A DNA stretch of 64,000 bases from Hymenobacter guriensis (GCF_015773195.1 NZ_JADWYK010000004.1:62001-126000), one strand, 5' to 3'. Counted from the first letter of the stretch, positions 47,261-55,676 are shown. A program made the numbers and translations. Notes: generated by a model from the sequence alone, not told the origin.

Positions 47261-48826
47261 CTACCCCCGCGGGCTCAGCGTCACGTACGGGATGATGCAC
47301 TCTTCCAGGGAGATGCCGCCGTGCTGGAACGTGTCCTTGTAGTAGTTCACGTAGTAGTTGTAGTTGTTGGGGTAGGCGAAGAAATAGTCGCCGACGGTGA
47401 AGACGTAGGCCGTACTCACGTTTTCGCGGGGCAGGAATACGCGCTCCGGCTTGCGCACGGTGTATACGTCACGGGAATCGTCGAAGCCCAGGTTTTTACC
47501 GTGCTTGTAGCGCAGGTTGGTGTTGGTGTTCCGGTCGCCCACAATCTTGTAGGGGCGGCGCACCCGAATGGTGCCGTGGTCGGTAGTGATGATGAGCTTG
47601 CCTTTCTTCTCGGCAATAACCTGCAGCATCTCATACAAGGGCGAGTGCAGAAACCACGAACGGGTGATGCTGCGGTAGGCCGACTCATCAGCGGCCAGCT
47701 CCCGGATCATGGCCATGTCGGTGCGGGCGTGGGAAAGCATGTCCACAAAGTTATAGACGATGACGTTGCACTTGTAGTTGTTGTGCAGGTTGCTCATTTT
47801 GCCCAGCAAGTCCTTGCCCGCCTGCAGGTTGGTCACCTTGTTGTAGCTGAACTTGTGCTTCTGGTTGGCCTTCTGGAACATGATTTCCATGAACTCGGCC
47901 TCGTGCAGGTTCTTGCCCTCGTCGTCGTCGTCCCACACCCACAGGTTGGGGTATTTCTTTTGGATTTCGCCCGGCATCATGCCCGAGAAGATGGCGTTGC
48001 GGGCGTAGGCCGTGGTGGTGGGCAGAATGCTGTAGTAGGTTTCCTCGGAGTCGACGGTGAACAGCTCGGCAATAATGGGCTCCAGCACTTTCCACTGGTC
48101 GTAGCGCAGATTGTCGATGAGCACGAAGTACACGGGCTGGTCGCCGGTTTCCTTGAGCAAGGGGAACACGCGCTTCTGGAACAGCTCGTGCGACATGAGC
48201 GGGGCATCCTTGTCGTCGCCGTTCACCCAGTCCTCGTAGTTCTCCGTGATGAAGCGGCCGAAGTAGGTGTTGGCCTCGTCCTTCTGCATGTTGAAGACCT
48301 CGGCCATGCTCTTGCCTTCCGTCTCGTTGATTTCCAGCTCCCAGTACACCAGCTTCTTGTACACATCGGCCCACTCCGAGGGCGAGAGGCGGTCGGAGAG
48401 CTGCATGCCCAGCTGGCGGAAGTCGCGCTGGTAGCCGGAGTTGGTGGCTTCGCTGATAAGGCGCTTGTTGTCGAGCACCCGCTTCACCGACAGCAGAATC
48501 TGGTTGGGGTTGACGGGCTTGATGAGGTAGTCGGCAATTTTGGCGCCGATGGCCGACTCCATAATGTGCTCTTCCTCGCTCTTGGTAATCATGACCACGG
48601 GCACGGTAGGCCGCACAGCTTTGATTTCGGTGAGGGTTTCGAGACCCGTGAGGCCGGGCATATTCTCGTCCAGAAAAACGATATCGTAGGTTTTCTCCTG
48701 GATTTCCTCAATGGCATCGGCGCCGGAGTTCACGCCCGTCACGTCGTAGCCTTTTTCCTTGAGAAAGAGAATGTGGGGTTTCAGGAGGTCGATTTCGTCG
48801 TCGGCCCAGAGAATGGAGTATTGCAT
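47261..48826 (-). CDS. porX: PorX, response regulator with PglZ-like output domain
   Basis: 521 residues. The receiver (1-125) has ILWADDEIDLLKPHILFL, Asp in YDIVFLDENMPGLTGLETL, VVMITKSEEE and Lys in IADYLIKPVNPNQ. The rest is a PglZ/alkaline-phosphatase-superfamily domain with YFVLIDNLRYDQW, TTTAYARNAIFSGMMPGEI and KLIITTDHGTIRV. In Porphyromonas and Flavobacterium PorX with kinase PorY controls type IX secretion genes and cleaves oligoadenylates. No PorY gene is in the window. The start codon is 4 bases from an octamer arm, so the promoter must lie in or beyond the adjacent element. Confidence 0.96.
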   Translation of the reverse strand: MQYSILWADDEIDLLKPHILFLKEKGYDVTGVNSGADAIEEIQEKTYDIVFLDENMPGLTGLETLTEIKAVRPTVPVVMITKSEEEHIMESAIGAKIADYLIKPVNPNQILLSVKRVLDNKRLISEATNSGYQRDFRQLGMQLSDRLSPSEWADVYKKLVYWELEINETEGKSMAEVFNMQKDEANTYFGRFITENYEDWVNGDDKDAPLMSHELFQKRVFPLLKETGDQPVYFVLIDNLRYDQWKVLEPIIAELFTVDSEETYYSILPTTTAYARNAIFSGMMPGEIQKKYPNLWVWDDDDEGKNLHEAEFMEIMFQKANQKHKFSYNKVTNLQAGKDLLGKMSNLHNNYKCNVIVYNFVDMLSHARTDMAMIRELAADESAYRSITRSWFLHSPLYEMLQVIAEKKGKLIITTDHGTIRVRRPYKIVGDRNTNTNLRYKHGKNLGFDDSRDVYTVRKPERVFLPRENVSTAYVFTVGDYFFAYPNNYNYYVNYYKDTFQHGGISLEECIIPYVTLSPRG

Positions 48827-48830
48827 AGAA

Positions 48831-49494
48831 GGGACTTGGGGACTTAGGGGCTTAGGGACTTGGTTTGTTCTCTCGGCCCGGTCAGATTCAACTTGTGCGG
48901 AAAACAGCCGCCGGTTGGCGTTGCATACGTAAGAGCTTAACCAAACAGTGGCAAAAAATATTGTGCAAGGTAAATTCTTCGTGAAATTCAAGCTCAGTGT
49001 AGCCCTTTCTTATTCTGCCTTATGTTTGATTTTCGGAAGCTCATCGTTTGGCAGGAGGGCCATCAACTTACTTTAGCGGTTTATCAGGCCACTCGCCCCT
49101 TCCCTAAAGAAGAACTGTTCGGTCTCACCAGCCAAATGCGCCGCTCAGCCGCTTCTATTCCTCATAACATTGCCGAGGGCTGTGGCCGAAACAGCTATGC
49201 TGAACTTGCCCGCTTCGTTACCATCAGTATGGGTTCAGCAAGTGAGTTGGAAACTCAGTTACTGCTTGCTAAAGATCTGCTTTACCTTTCCGCTCCTGAA
49301 GCAGAGGTATTAACGCAACATTGCAGCCGTTTGCGCCGAATGCTGCAGGCTTTCCAGACCAAAATCAAGCAGTACGCTGACCGATAGAAGACACATTAAA
49401 CCTCTGCTACTACCAGCCTACACGGCCACAAAAACAAATCCCACGATGAGGACCGGACCAACCAAGTCCCGATGTCCCCAAGTCCCCAAGTCCC
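48831..49494. mobile_element. Octamer-array element carrying a four-helix-bundle gene
   Basis: Left arm 48831-48862: GGGACTTG, GGGACTTA, GGGGCTTA, GGGACTTG. Right arm 49463-49494, read on the minus strand: GGGACTTG, GGGACTTG, GGGACATC, GGGACTTG. Each arm is exactly four 8-mers. The 600-nt interior holds one gene, an IVP-type four-helix-bundle protein. The left end is 4 bases from the porX ATG and the right end is one base before the TTG start of the HD gene. No transposase or target duplication seen; mobility is inference. Confidence 0.7.
49022..49387 (+). CDS. Four-helix-bundle protein, 23S rRNA intervening-sequence (IVP/S23) family
   Basis: 121 residues, standard family length. It begins FDFRKLIVWQEGHQLTLAVY, then LFGLTSQMRRSAASIPHNIA and EGCGRNSYAELARFV, and ends with two more helices (LLLAKDLLYLSAPEAEVL, LRRMLQAFQTKIK). 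Relatives are encoded inside intervening sequences of 23S rRNA, and the related bAvd binds reverse transcriptase in diversity-generating retroelements; a basic concave surface suggests RNA or DNA binding. Here it lies in an element bounded by matching octamer arms, not in rRNA. No promoter of the TAnnTTTG type is obvious; ATG is preceded by TCTGCCTT. Confidence 0.93.
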   Translation: MFDFRKLIVWQEGHQLTLAVYQATRPFPKEELFGLTSQMRRSAASIPHNIAEGCGRNSYAELARFVTISMGSASELETQLLLAKDLLYLSAPEAEVLTQHCSRLRRMLQAFQTKIKQYADR

Positions 49495-50724
49495 TTGAAT
49501 AAGAAAAAAATCTTTAACGACCCCGTCTACGGCTTCGTGACCATCCCCACGGAGCTGCTGTTTGACCTGATTGAGCACTCGTACTTCCAGCGGCTGCGGC
49601 GCATTCAGCAGCTGGGACTCACCATGTTTGTGTACCCGGGGGCCCTGCACACGCGCTTTCACCACGCGCTGGGCGCCATGCACCTGATGACGCTGGCCCT
49701 GCGCACGCTCAAGGACAAGGGCGTGAAGATTTCGGCTAAGGAAGGCGAGGCCGCCATGGCCGCCATTCTGCTCCACGACATCGGCCACGGCCCCCTCTCC
49801 CACGCCCTGGAGCGCAGCATTTTCCACGATGTGCACCACGAGCAGGTGAGCTTGCACCTGATGAAAAAGCTGAACGCGCAGTTTGGCGGGGCGCTGGCGC
49901 TGGCCATTGAAATTTTTCAGGGCACCTACCACCGGCCGTTTTTCCACCAACTGGTGAGCAGTCAGCTGGATATGGACCGGCTCGACTACCTTAACCGGGA
50001 CTCGTTCTATACCGGCGTGCAGGAAGGCCGCCCCGGCGCCGACCGCCTCATCAAGATGCTCACGGTGGTGGATGAGCGGCTAGTGCTGGAGGAAAAAGCC
50101 GTGTACAGCATCGAGAACTTTCTGGTGAGCCGCCGGCTGATGTACTGGCAGGTGTACCTGCACAAAACCGTCACGTCGGCCGAGCAGATGGTGATTCGGA
50201 TTATGCAGCGGGCCCGGGATTTGGTGCGGGCCGGCGTGGCGGTACCGGCCTCGCCTAACCTGCACTTTTTCCTTTCGCGCAACGTCACCCAGCAGGAGTT
50301 TGAGGTCGACGACCAGATCCTGCGCCGCTTCACCCGCCTCGACGATACTGACGTGTGGGGGGCGGTGAAGCTCTGGGCCGACCACCCCGACAAAGTGCTG
50401 AACTACCTGGCCCAAAGCATGCTCGACCGGCACTTGTTCAAGATTCAGCTGCAGGCCGAGCCGTTTGAGGAAGACTTCCAGCTGGGCATCGTGGAGCTGA
50501 TTGCCGAGCATTTCCAACTGCCGCCCACCGATGCCGCCCAGCTGATGCTTACCGGCCGCATCAGCAACAACGCCTACGATGCCGACGGTCAGGACACCAT
50601 CGACGTGCTGACCAAGCGAGGCCGGGTAGTAAACGTGGCCGAAGCCTCTGACCTGCCCAACATCAAAGCCCTGGGCCAGCGCGTGGAAAAGCACTACATA
50701 TGCTACCCCAAGGAGATTCTGTAA
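49495..50724 (+). CDS. HD domain phosphohydrolase
   Basis: 409 residues from a TTG start. No in-frame ATG lies near, and the protein would begin NKKKIFNDPVYGFVTIPTEL, the normal N-terminus of this family. The HD site is visible: HTRFHHALGAMHLM, ILLHDIGHGPLSHALE and the Asp of QLDMDRLDYLNRDSF. It probably hydrolyses (d)NTPs or a nucleotide signal (dGTPase/SAMHD1-like). The right arm of the octamer element ends at 49494, so the element lies directly against the start and may have changed it. Octamer arrays flank the gene on both sides. Confidence 0.93.
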   Translation: MNKKKIFNDPVYGFVTIPTELLFDLIEHSYFQRLRRIQQLGLTMFVYPGALHTRFHHALGAMHLMTLALRTLKDKGVKISAKEGEAAMAAILLHDIGHGPLSHALERSIFHDVHHEQVSLHLMKKLNAQFGGALALAIEIFQGTYHRPFFHQLVSSQLDMDRLDYLNRDSFYTGVQEGRPGADRLIKMLTVVDERLVLEEKAVYSIENFLVSRRLMYWQVYLHKTVTSAEQMVIRIMQRARDLVRAGVAVPASPNLHFFLSRNVTQQEFEVDDQILRRFTRLDDTDVWGAVKLWADHPDKVLNYLAQSMLDRHLFKIQLQAEPFEEDFQLGIVELIAEHFQLPPTDAAQLMLTGRISNNAYDADGQDTIDVLTKRGRVVNVAEASDLPNIKALGQRVEKHYICYPKEIL

Positions 50725-50728
50725 ATCA

Positions 50729-50831
50729 GGGTCTTGAGGACTTAGGGGCTTGGATGATGGCCAACGATTTGACTGGCCGTTGTTTAGTGGAACATCAACC
50801 AAGACCCTAAGTCCCCAAGCCTCCAAGACCC
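50729..50831. repeat. Octamer-array inverted repeat, GGGACTTR type
   Basis: Left arm 50729-50760: GGGTCTTG, AGGACTTA, GGGGCTTG, GATGATGG. Right arm 50800-50831, read on the minus strand: GGGTCTTG, GAGGCTTG, GGGACTTA, GGGTCTTG. Four units each, 39-nt loop, no gene inside. Same unit family as the element at 48831-49494. Confidence 0.9.
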
Positions 50832-50842
50832 CAACAATTTCC

Positions 50843-50850
50843 TACTTTTG
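50843..50850 (+). promoter_or_regulatory. TACTTTTG -7 element for lpxD
   Basis: Exact TAnnTTTG match 7 bases before the lpxD ATG and 11 bases after the octamer arm; a -33 box would have to fall inside the arm. Confidence 0.65.
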
Positions 50851-50857
50851 TCCTCCT

Positions 50858-51898
50858 ATGGAATTTACGGTAGCCCAGGTAGCGGAAGTATTGCACGGCA
50901 CAGTCGAAGGCGACGCCGAGCTGCGCATTAATCGGCTGGCAAAAATCGAAGAGGCCCAGGCGGGCGCCATTACGTTTCTGGCCAACCCCAAGTACGAGCC
51001 CCAGCTTTATACCACCCACGCCACGGCCGTCATTGTGAGCCGCACGCTGGAGCTGCGCCAGCCAGTGGCGGCCACGCTTATCCGCGTAGATGACCCCTAT
51101 TCCTGCTTTACGGCTTTGCTGGAATTCTACCAGCAGAATGCCCGCACCGGCCGGCGCGGCGTGGAAGAGCCCGCCTTTATGGGCCCCGGCTCCACCATCG
51201 GCGACAACCCCTACCGCGGGGCCTTCTCCTACATCGGCGAGAACTGCGTGATTGGCCGCGACGTGCTGATTTTCCCCAACGCCACCATCGGCGACCGGTG
51301 CCGCATCGGCGACGGCACCGTGATTTACGCCGGCGCCAAGATTTACGCCGACACCGTTATCGGGGCCCGCTGCGTGGTGCACGCCGGCGCCGTTATCGGC
51401 TCCGATGGGTTTGGATTTGCCCCCCAGCCGGATGGCTCCTACCGTCCCATTCCGCAGATTGGCAACGTGGTGCTGGAAGACAACGTGAGCATTGGGGCCA
51501 ACGCTACTATCGACTGCGCTACGCTGGGGTCCACCATCATCCGGGAAGGCAGCAAAATCGATAACCTGGTGCAGATTGCTCACAACGTGGAAATCGGGCG
51601 CCATACCGTGGTGGCTTCGCAAACCGGTATTTCGGGCTCTACTAAAATCGGGGACTTCTGCGTGCTGGCCGGGCAGGCCGGGTTGGCCGGGCACCTCACG
51701 CTGGCCAACCGCACCACCGTTACGGCCCAGTCGGGTGTTGGCAAGTCCATCAAGGAGGAAGGCGTGCTGCTGCAAGGGTCCCCGGCCTTCGCCCTGCGCG
51801 ACAGTCTGCGGGCCAACGCCATCTTCCGGCACCTGCCCGAGCTGGAGCGCCGCGTTACTGCGCTGGAGCGCAACCAATCCGAACAGGAAAAGCCCTAG
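50858..51898 (+). CDS. lpxD: UDP-3-O-acylglucosamine N-acyltransferase
   Basis: 346 residues; adds the second acyl chain in lipid A synthesis. The N-terminal uridine-binding domain has FTVAQVAEVLHGTVEGDAEL and ITFLANPKYEPQLYTTHATA. The left-handed beta helix is built of hexapeptides (VIYAGAKIYADTVIGARCVV), with the catalytic His in NLVQIAHNVEIGRHTVVA. A C-terminal helix follows (LPELERRVTALERNQ). It starts the lipid A group lpxD, lpxC-fabZ, lpxA; arrays sit before and after it. Confidence 0.97.
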   Translation: MEFTVAQVAEVLHGTVEGDAELRINRLAKIEEAQAGAITFLANPKYEPQLYTTHATAVIVSRTLELRQPVAATLIRVDDPYSCFTALLEFYQQNARTGRRGVEEPAFMGPGSTIGDNPYRGAFSYIGENCVIGRDVLIFPNATIGDRCRIGDGTVIYAGAKIYADTVIGARCVVHAGAVIGSDGFGFAPQPDGSYRPIPQIGNVVLEDNVSIGANATIDCATLGSTIIREGSKIDNLVQIAHNVEIGRHTVVASQTGISGSTKIGDFCVLAGQAGLAGHLTLANRTTVTAQSGVGKSIKEEGVLLQGSPAFALRDSLRANAIFRHLPELERRVTALERNQSEQEKP

Positions 51899-51915
51899 CT
51901 TTGCAGCCGGTTTCT

Positions 51916-51996
51916 GTTTCTGGTTGCTCGTTTCTGGTTTTTAGTTGTCGTTCAACTAACGGAGAAACCAGCAACCAGAAACCAGAAACCAGAAAC
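51916..51996. repeat. Heptamer-array inverted repeat, GTTTCTG type
   Basis: Left arm 51916-51950: GTTTCTG, GTTGCTC, GTTTCTG, GTTTTTA, GTTGTCG (plus a 6-nt GTTTCT before it). Right arm 51962-51996, read on the minus strand: GTTTCTG, GTTTCTG, GTTTCTG, GTTGCTG, GTTTCTC. Five units each; loop 11 nt. Lies between lpxD and lpxC-fabZ. Confidence 0.92.
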
Positions 51997-52004
51997 TTAA
52001 CTAC

Positions 52005-53399
52005 ATGAACGACAAGCAACATACCATTAAGGCTCCGGTGACGGTAAGCGGCATTGGGCTGCACACCGGTGTGGTGGCCACCATGACTTTCTGCCCGGCC
52101 CCCATCAACCACGGCTACAAGTTTCAGCGCATCGATTTGCCCGGTCAGCCCCTCGTGGACGCCGACGTGGACAATGTGGTAGACCTGAGCCGCGGTACCA
52201 CCATCGAGCAGAACGGGGCCCGCGTAAATACCGTGGAGCACACGCTGGCCGCGCTGGTAGGGTTGCAGATTGACAACGTGCTGATTCAGCTGGATGGCCC
52301 CGAGCCGCCCATTATGGATGGCAGCAGCTACGAGTTCATTAAGCCCCTGCAGGAAGTGGGCCTGGAAGAGCAGAACGCCCTGCGCAACTACTTCGAAATC
52401 CCCGACGAGGTGCGGTTTGTGGACAATGCCCGCGCCGTGGAAATTGCCGGCCTTCCCCTGAACGACTACCGCGTGACGGTGATGGTGGACTACAATTCCC
52501 CGGTGCTCGGCTCCCAGCACGCGTCCCTTACCGACATCACCCAGTTTGCCTCCGAAATTGCTTCCTCGCGTACCTTCTGCTTTTTGCACGAGCTGGAAGC
52601 TCTCTACAAGCAGAACCTCATCAAAGGCGGCGACCTGAGCAATGCTATTGTGGTGGTAGACCGCGTGGTGAGCGAGGATGAGCTGAGCGAACTGGCCACT
52701 ATGCTGGGCAAGCCCAAAGTGGCCGTAAAAAAGGAAGGCATCCTCAACAACGTGGATTTGCGCCACAAAAACGAGCCCGCCCGCCACAAGCTCCTCGATT
52801 TGATTGGGGATTTGGCCCTGGTGGGGCGCCCGCTGAAAGGCCAGATTCTGGCTGCCCGGCCGGGCCACGCCGCCAACGTAGCCTTCGCCAAGAAAATCAA
52901 GAAGAAGATGCTGGAGGCCAACACCTCACCGGTGCCCACCTACGACCCTTCGCGGGAGCCGGTGATGGACATCAACCGCATCAGCCAGATTCTGCCCCAC
53001 CGCTACCCTTTCCTGCTCATCGACAAGATTATTCACCTGGATGCCAGCACGGTAACGGGCGTGAAGAACGTGACGATGAACGAGCCGTTCTTCCCCGGCC
53101 ACTTCCCCGGCAACCCCATTATGCCCGGCGTGCTGCAGATTGAAGCTATGGCCCAGACCGGCGGCATTCTGGTGCTGAACACGGTGCCTGACCCCGAGAA
53201 CTACTGGACGTACTTCATGGGCATTGAAAGCTGCCGCTTCCGCCGCAAAGTATTGCCCGGCGACACCATCATTTTCAAGTGCCATTTGTTAGCTCCTATC
53301 AAACGGGGCATTGCCAAGATGAGCGGCAAGGCTTTCGTGAATGGCAAAGTGGTGATGGAGGCCGAAATGACCGCCAGCATCGTCCGCAAAGACGCCTGA
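52005..53399 (+). CDS. lpxC-fabZ: Bifunctional LpxC-FabZ: deacetylase / hydroxyacyl-ACP dehydratase
   Basis: 464 residues. LpxC part (about 1-310): [15 protein letters not shown], zinc-ligand His in [24 protein letters not shown], the other ligands in [16 protein letters not shown] and [12 protein letters not shown]. FabZ part (about 325-464): [17 protein letters not shown], catalytic His in [20 protein letters not shown] and Glu in IEAMAQTGG. The first enzyme makes the committed step of lipid A; the second supplies hydroxyacyl chains for elongation. The fusion is a known hallmark of Bacteroidota. Confidence 0.98.
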   Translation: MNDKQHTIKAPVTVSGIGLHTGVVATMTFCPAPINHGYKFQRIDLPGQPLVDADVDNVVDLSRGTTIEQNGARVNTVEHTLAALVGLQIDNVLIQLDGPEPPIMDGSSYEFIKPLQEVGLEEQNALRNYFEIPDEVRFVDNARAVEIAGLPLNDYRVTVMVDYNSPVLGSQHASLTDITQFASEIASSRTFCFLHELEALYKQNLIKGGDLSNAIVVVDRVVSEDELSELATMLGKPKVAVKKEGILNNVDLRHKNEPARHKLLDLIGDLALVGRPLKGQILAARPGHAANVAFAKKIKKKMLEANTSPVPTYDPSREPVMDINRISQILPHRYPFLLIDKIIHLDASTVTGVKNVTMNEPFFPGHFPGNPIMPGVLQIEAMAQTGGILVLNTVPDPENYWTYFMGIESCRFRRKVLPGDTIIFKCHLLAPIKRGIAKMSGKAFVNGKVVMEAEMTASIVRKDA

Positions 53400-53403
53400 T
53401 TTC

Positions 53404-53502
53404 CAATTAGTAATTAATAATTAAGAATGAATAATGCTCATACCACCCGTTGCGTGGCGTCGTTGAGGCAATTCTTAATTATTAATTCTTAATTACTAAT
53501 TA
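53404..53502. repeat. Heptamer-array inverted repeat, TAATTAR type
   Basis: Left arm 53404-53438: CAATTAG, TAATTAA, TAATTAA, GAATGAA, TAATGCT. Right arm 53468-53502, read on the minus strand: TAATTAG, TAATTAA, GAATTAA, TAATTAA, GAATTGC. Five units each; loop 29 nt. Fills the gap between lpxC-fabZ and lpxA. Confidence 0.93.
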
Positions 53503-53517
53503 CCCCCCTTCCCCCGA

Positions 53518-54318
53518 ATGAACCAGCCGCTCGCCTACATCCACCCCGAGGCCATTATTGCGCAGAACGTCGTAGTAGAGCCGTTTACCACGATTGACAA
53601 GGACGTGGAAATTGGGGAAGGCACCTGGATTGGCCCCAACGTAACCATTATGGCCGGGGCCCGCATTGGCAAAAACTGCAAGATCTTCCCCGGCGCGGTA
53701 ATTTCCGCCATGCCCCAGGACCTGAAGTTTGCCGGCGAGAAAACCACGGCCCATATAGGCGACAACACCGTGATTCGGGAGTGTGTGACGATAAACCGCG
53801 GCACCGTAGACAAGCTCAAGACCGTGGTAGGCGCCAACTGCCTGATTATGGCCTACGTGCACGTAGCCCACGACTGCGTAATCGGCAACAACTGTATTCT
53901 GGCCAATACGGTGCAGGTGGCCGGCCACGTCGAAATCGGCGACTACGCCATTATTGGTGGCTCCTCGTCTATCCATCAGTTCGTGCACATCGGGGCCCAC
54001 GCCATGATTTCGGGCGGCTCCCTGATTCGCAAGGACGTGCCACCGTTTGTAAAGGCCGGACGGGAGCCACTCAGCTACGCCGGCATCAACTCCATCGGGC
54101 TACGCCGCCGGGGCTTCTCCGATCAGAAGATTGCCGAAATCCAGCAGCTCTACCGCCTGCTGTTTCTGAGCGGCCTGAACAACAACGCCGCCCTCGACCA
54201 GATTGAGCTGGAGCTGGCGCCCTCGCCCGAGCGCGACGAAGTGGTGAACTTCATCCGCAACTCCGGCCGGGGCGTCATCAAAGGCTATTCGCGTAACGGC
54301 AACGGCAGCGGGGAGTAA
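53518..54318 (+). CDS. lpxA: UDP-N-acetylglucosamine acyltransferase
   Basis: 266 residues; first acyl transfer of lipid A synthesis. Left-handed beta-helix hexapeptides run from AYIHPEAIIAQNVVVEPFTT through EGTWIGPNVTIMAGARIGKN; the catalytic-His segment is MAYVHVAHDCVIGNNCILAN, and GGSSSIHQFVHIGAHAMISG follows. The C-terminal helical part has SIGLRRRGFSDQKIAEIQQL. Normal length. It follows lpxC-fabZ with only an array in between. Confidence 0.98.
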   Translation: MNQPLAYIHPEAIIAQNVVVEPFTTIDKDVEIGEGTWIGPNVTIMAGARIGKNCKIFPGAVISAMPQDLKFAGEKTTAHIGDNTVIRECVTINRGTVDKLKTVVGANCLIMAYVHVAHDCVIGNNCILANTVQVAGHVEIGDYAIIGGSSSIHQFVHIGAHAMISGGSLIRKDVPPFVKAGREPLSYAGINSIGLRRRGFSDQKIAEIQQLYRLLFLSGLNNNAALDQIELELAPSPERDEVVNFIRNSGRGVIKGYSRNGNGSGE

Positions 54319-54337
54319 TCGTCAGCAACCAACCGCT

Positions 54338-54970
54338 ATGCAGATTGAGGCCCACGGGCTGGGAAAGCGCTTCGTGCGCGAGTGGATTTTCCGGGGCCTG
54401 ACGCACACTTTCCGGCCGGGTACGGCCACGGCCATTCTGGGCCCGAACGGCGCGGGCAAAAGCACCCTGCTCAACACCTTATCGGGCCAGCTGCTGGCCT
54501 CGGAAGGCACGCTGGCGTACTCGCGGGATGGGCAGAAAGTGGCCGTGGAAAATGTACCACCATTGCTGGCCTACGCCGCGCCCTACCTGGAGCTGATTGA
54601 GGAATTGACGCTCACGGAGCTGCTGCAGTTTCACATCCGTTTTAAGCCGCTACGGCCCGGTTTTTCCCCGGCGCGGCTTATCGAGTTGATGTATCTGGAT
54701 AAGTCGCGCCACAAGCTGGTACGGGACTTTTCCTCCGGTATGAAGCAGCGCCTTAAGCTGGCGTTGGCGCTCTACTCCCACGCTCCGCTCCTGCTCCTGG
54801 ACGAGCCCACCACCAACCTCGACCGCGCCGGGGTGGCCTGGTACCAGGAGCACGTGCGCGCCACGCTGGCGGGCCGGCTGGTGCTGGTATCGAGCAACGT
54901 GCCGGAGGAGTATGACTTCTGCCAGGAACAACTCAATATCACCGATTTCGGGGCCCAGGCCGCCCGTTGA
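54338..54970 (+). CDS. ABC transporter ATP-binding protein
   Basis: 210 residues, 19 bases after lpxA. Walker A ILGPNGAGKSTLLNTLSG, signature DFSSGMKQRLKLALAL (FSSGM in place of LSGGQ) and Walker B APLLLLDEPTTNLDRAGVAW are present. No permease gene is adjacent. The closest pattern is the short ATPases of CcmA or gliding-type (GldA-like) exporters. Its partner must be encoded elsewhere; substrate unknown. The position suggests expression with the lipid A genes. Confidence 0.93.
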   Translation: MQIEAHGLGKRFVREWIFRGLTHTFRPGTATAILGPNGAGKSTLLNTLSGQLLASEGTLAYSRDGQKVAVENVPPLLAYAAPYLELIEELTLTELLQFHIRFKPLRPGFSPARLIELMYLDKSRHKLVRDFSSGMKQRLKLALALYSHAPLLLLDEPTTNLDRAGVAWYQEHVRATLAGRLVLVSSNVPEEYDFCQEQLNITDFGAQAAR

Positions 54971-55172
54971 GTTTCCAAGTACTCTCGTATTTTTGGGTAA
55001 ATGCCCCTTCGTCATGCCTGCCCAATCTCCGCTGTATGCCCAACTGGACATCAAGATTAGCTTACCGGAGTTGGCAACGACGATGCCATGAATTACCGGA
55101 AACACCGCGCTGATTTGCCCTGGCAACAGCTGACTTTGCTGGCCAACGCAACCTTCGCAACCCCTGCGCCCG

Positions 55173-55180
55173 TATCTTTG
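55173..55180 (+). promoter_or_regulatory. TATCTTTG -7 element
   Basis: Exact TAnnTTTG match, 59 bases before the ATG of the acidic protein gene. Confidence 0.6.
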
Positions 55181-55239
55181 CCGCCCGTGCACCGCATTTT
55201 CTTCTTCGATTTTTCACTCTTTACTGCCTTAGCAAGGCC

Positions 55240-55599
55240 ATGAGACAATACGACAACCTCGACGACGATTTCCTCGATGATGACGACGAGCTGGATAGCT
55301 TCGCCAAAACCGGCGGCAGTAAAACCCGCGGCTCCTCCGAGGACCAGCTTTCGGCCAAGTACGCCGACTACCTGATGTGGCGCGACACGGGCTCCTCCCA
55401 CGACGAGGCCCTGGACCTGGCCAGCATGACCGAAGAAGAATACACCGCCGCCGAAGCGGCCGAAGACCCCGACAGCAGCCGCGGCTTCAGCTCCTTGGAC
55501 GACGATGATGAAGATGCCTTTGACGACCTCGACGATGACGACAGCTTCGGCAGCAGCCGCAGCAAAAGCAAAGGTCGCTACGACGATGACGACTATTAG
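55240..55599 (+). CDS. Small, strongly acidic protein
   Basis: 119 residues dominated by Asp, Glu and Ser. Runs such as NLDDDFLDDDDELDSFAK at the N-terminus and SLDDDDEDAFDDLDDDDSFG at the C-terminus flank a central helical part (LSAKYADYLMWRDTGSSHDE, ALDLASMTEEEYTAAE). Promoter, ordered composition and a terminator support expression. Likely disordered outside the centre; could bind cations or basic proteins. No function assigned. The stop codon begins a five-unit TTAGAGC array. Confidence 0.82.
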   Translation: MRQYDNLDDDFLDDDDELDSFAKTGGSKTRGSSEDQLSAKYADYLMWRDTGSSHDEALDLASMTEEEYTAAEAAEDPDSSRGFSSLDDDDEDAFDDLDDDDSFGSSRSKSKGRYDDDDY

Positions 55600-55630
55600 A
55601 GCTTAGAGCTTAGAGCTTAGAGCTTAGAAT
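55596..55630. repeat. Five-heptamer array, TTAGAGC type, single arm
   Basis: TTAGAGC four times and then TTAGAAT, exactly five units (35 nt). The TAG of the first unit is the stop codon of the acidic protein gene. No inverted partner is found nearby. Confidence 0.9.
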
Positions 55631-55637
55631 GTATGAC

Positions 55638-55676
55638 AAAGGCCCCGCAACGGTTGTCGCGGGGCCTTTCTCTTTT
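55638..55676. terminator. Bidirectional terminator
   Basis: AAAGGCCCCGC (55638-55648) pairs with GCGGGGCCTTT (55659-55669), followed by CTCTTTT; serves the acidic protein gene and the convergent DUF4197 gene. Confidence 0.9.

Noticed and set aside
49396-49950. Minus-strand frame with a GTWGLGDIGTW stretch at its end
   Set aside because: The stretch is the octamer arm in translation, and the rest is antisense to the HD gene. Not a gene.
26963-53502. CRISPR array
   Set aside because: The repeats are 7-8 nt units without spacers, occur as isolated pairs, and no cas gene is in the window.
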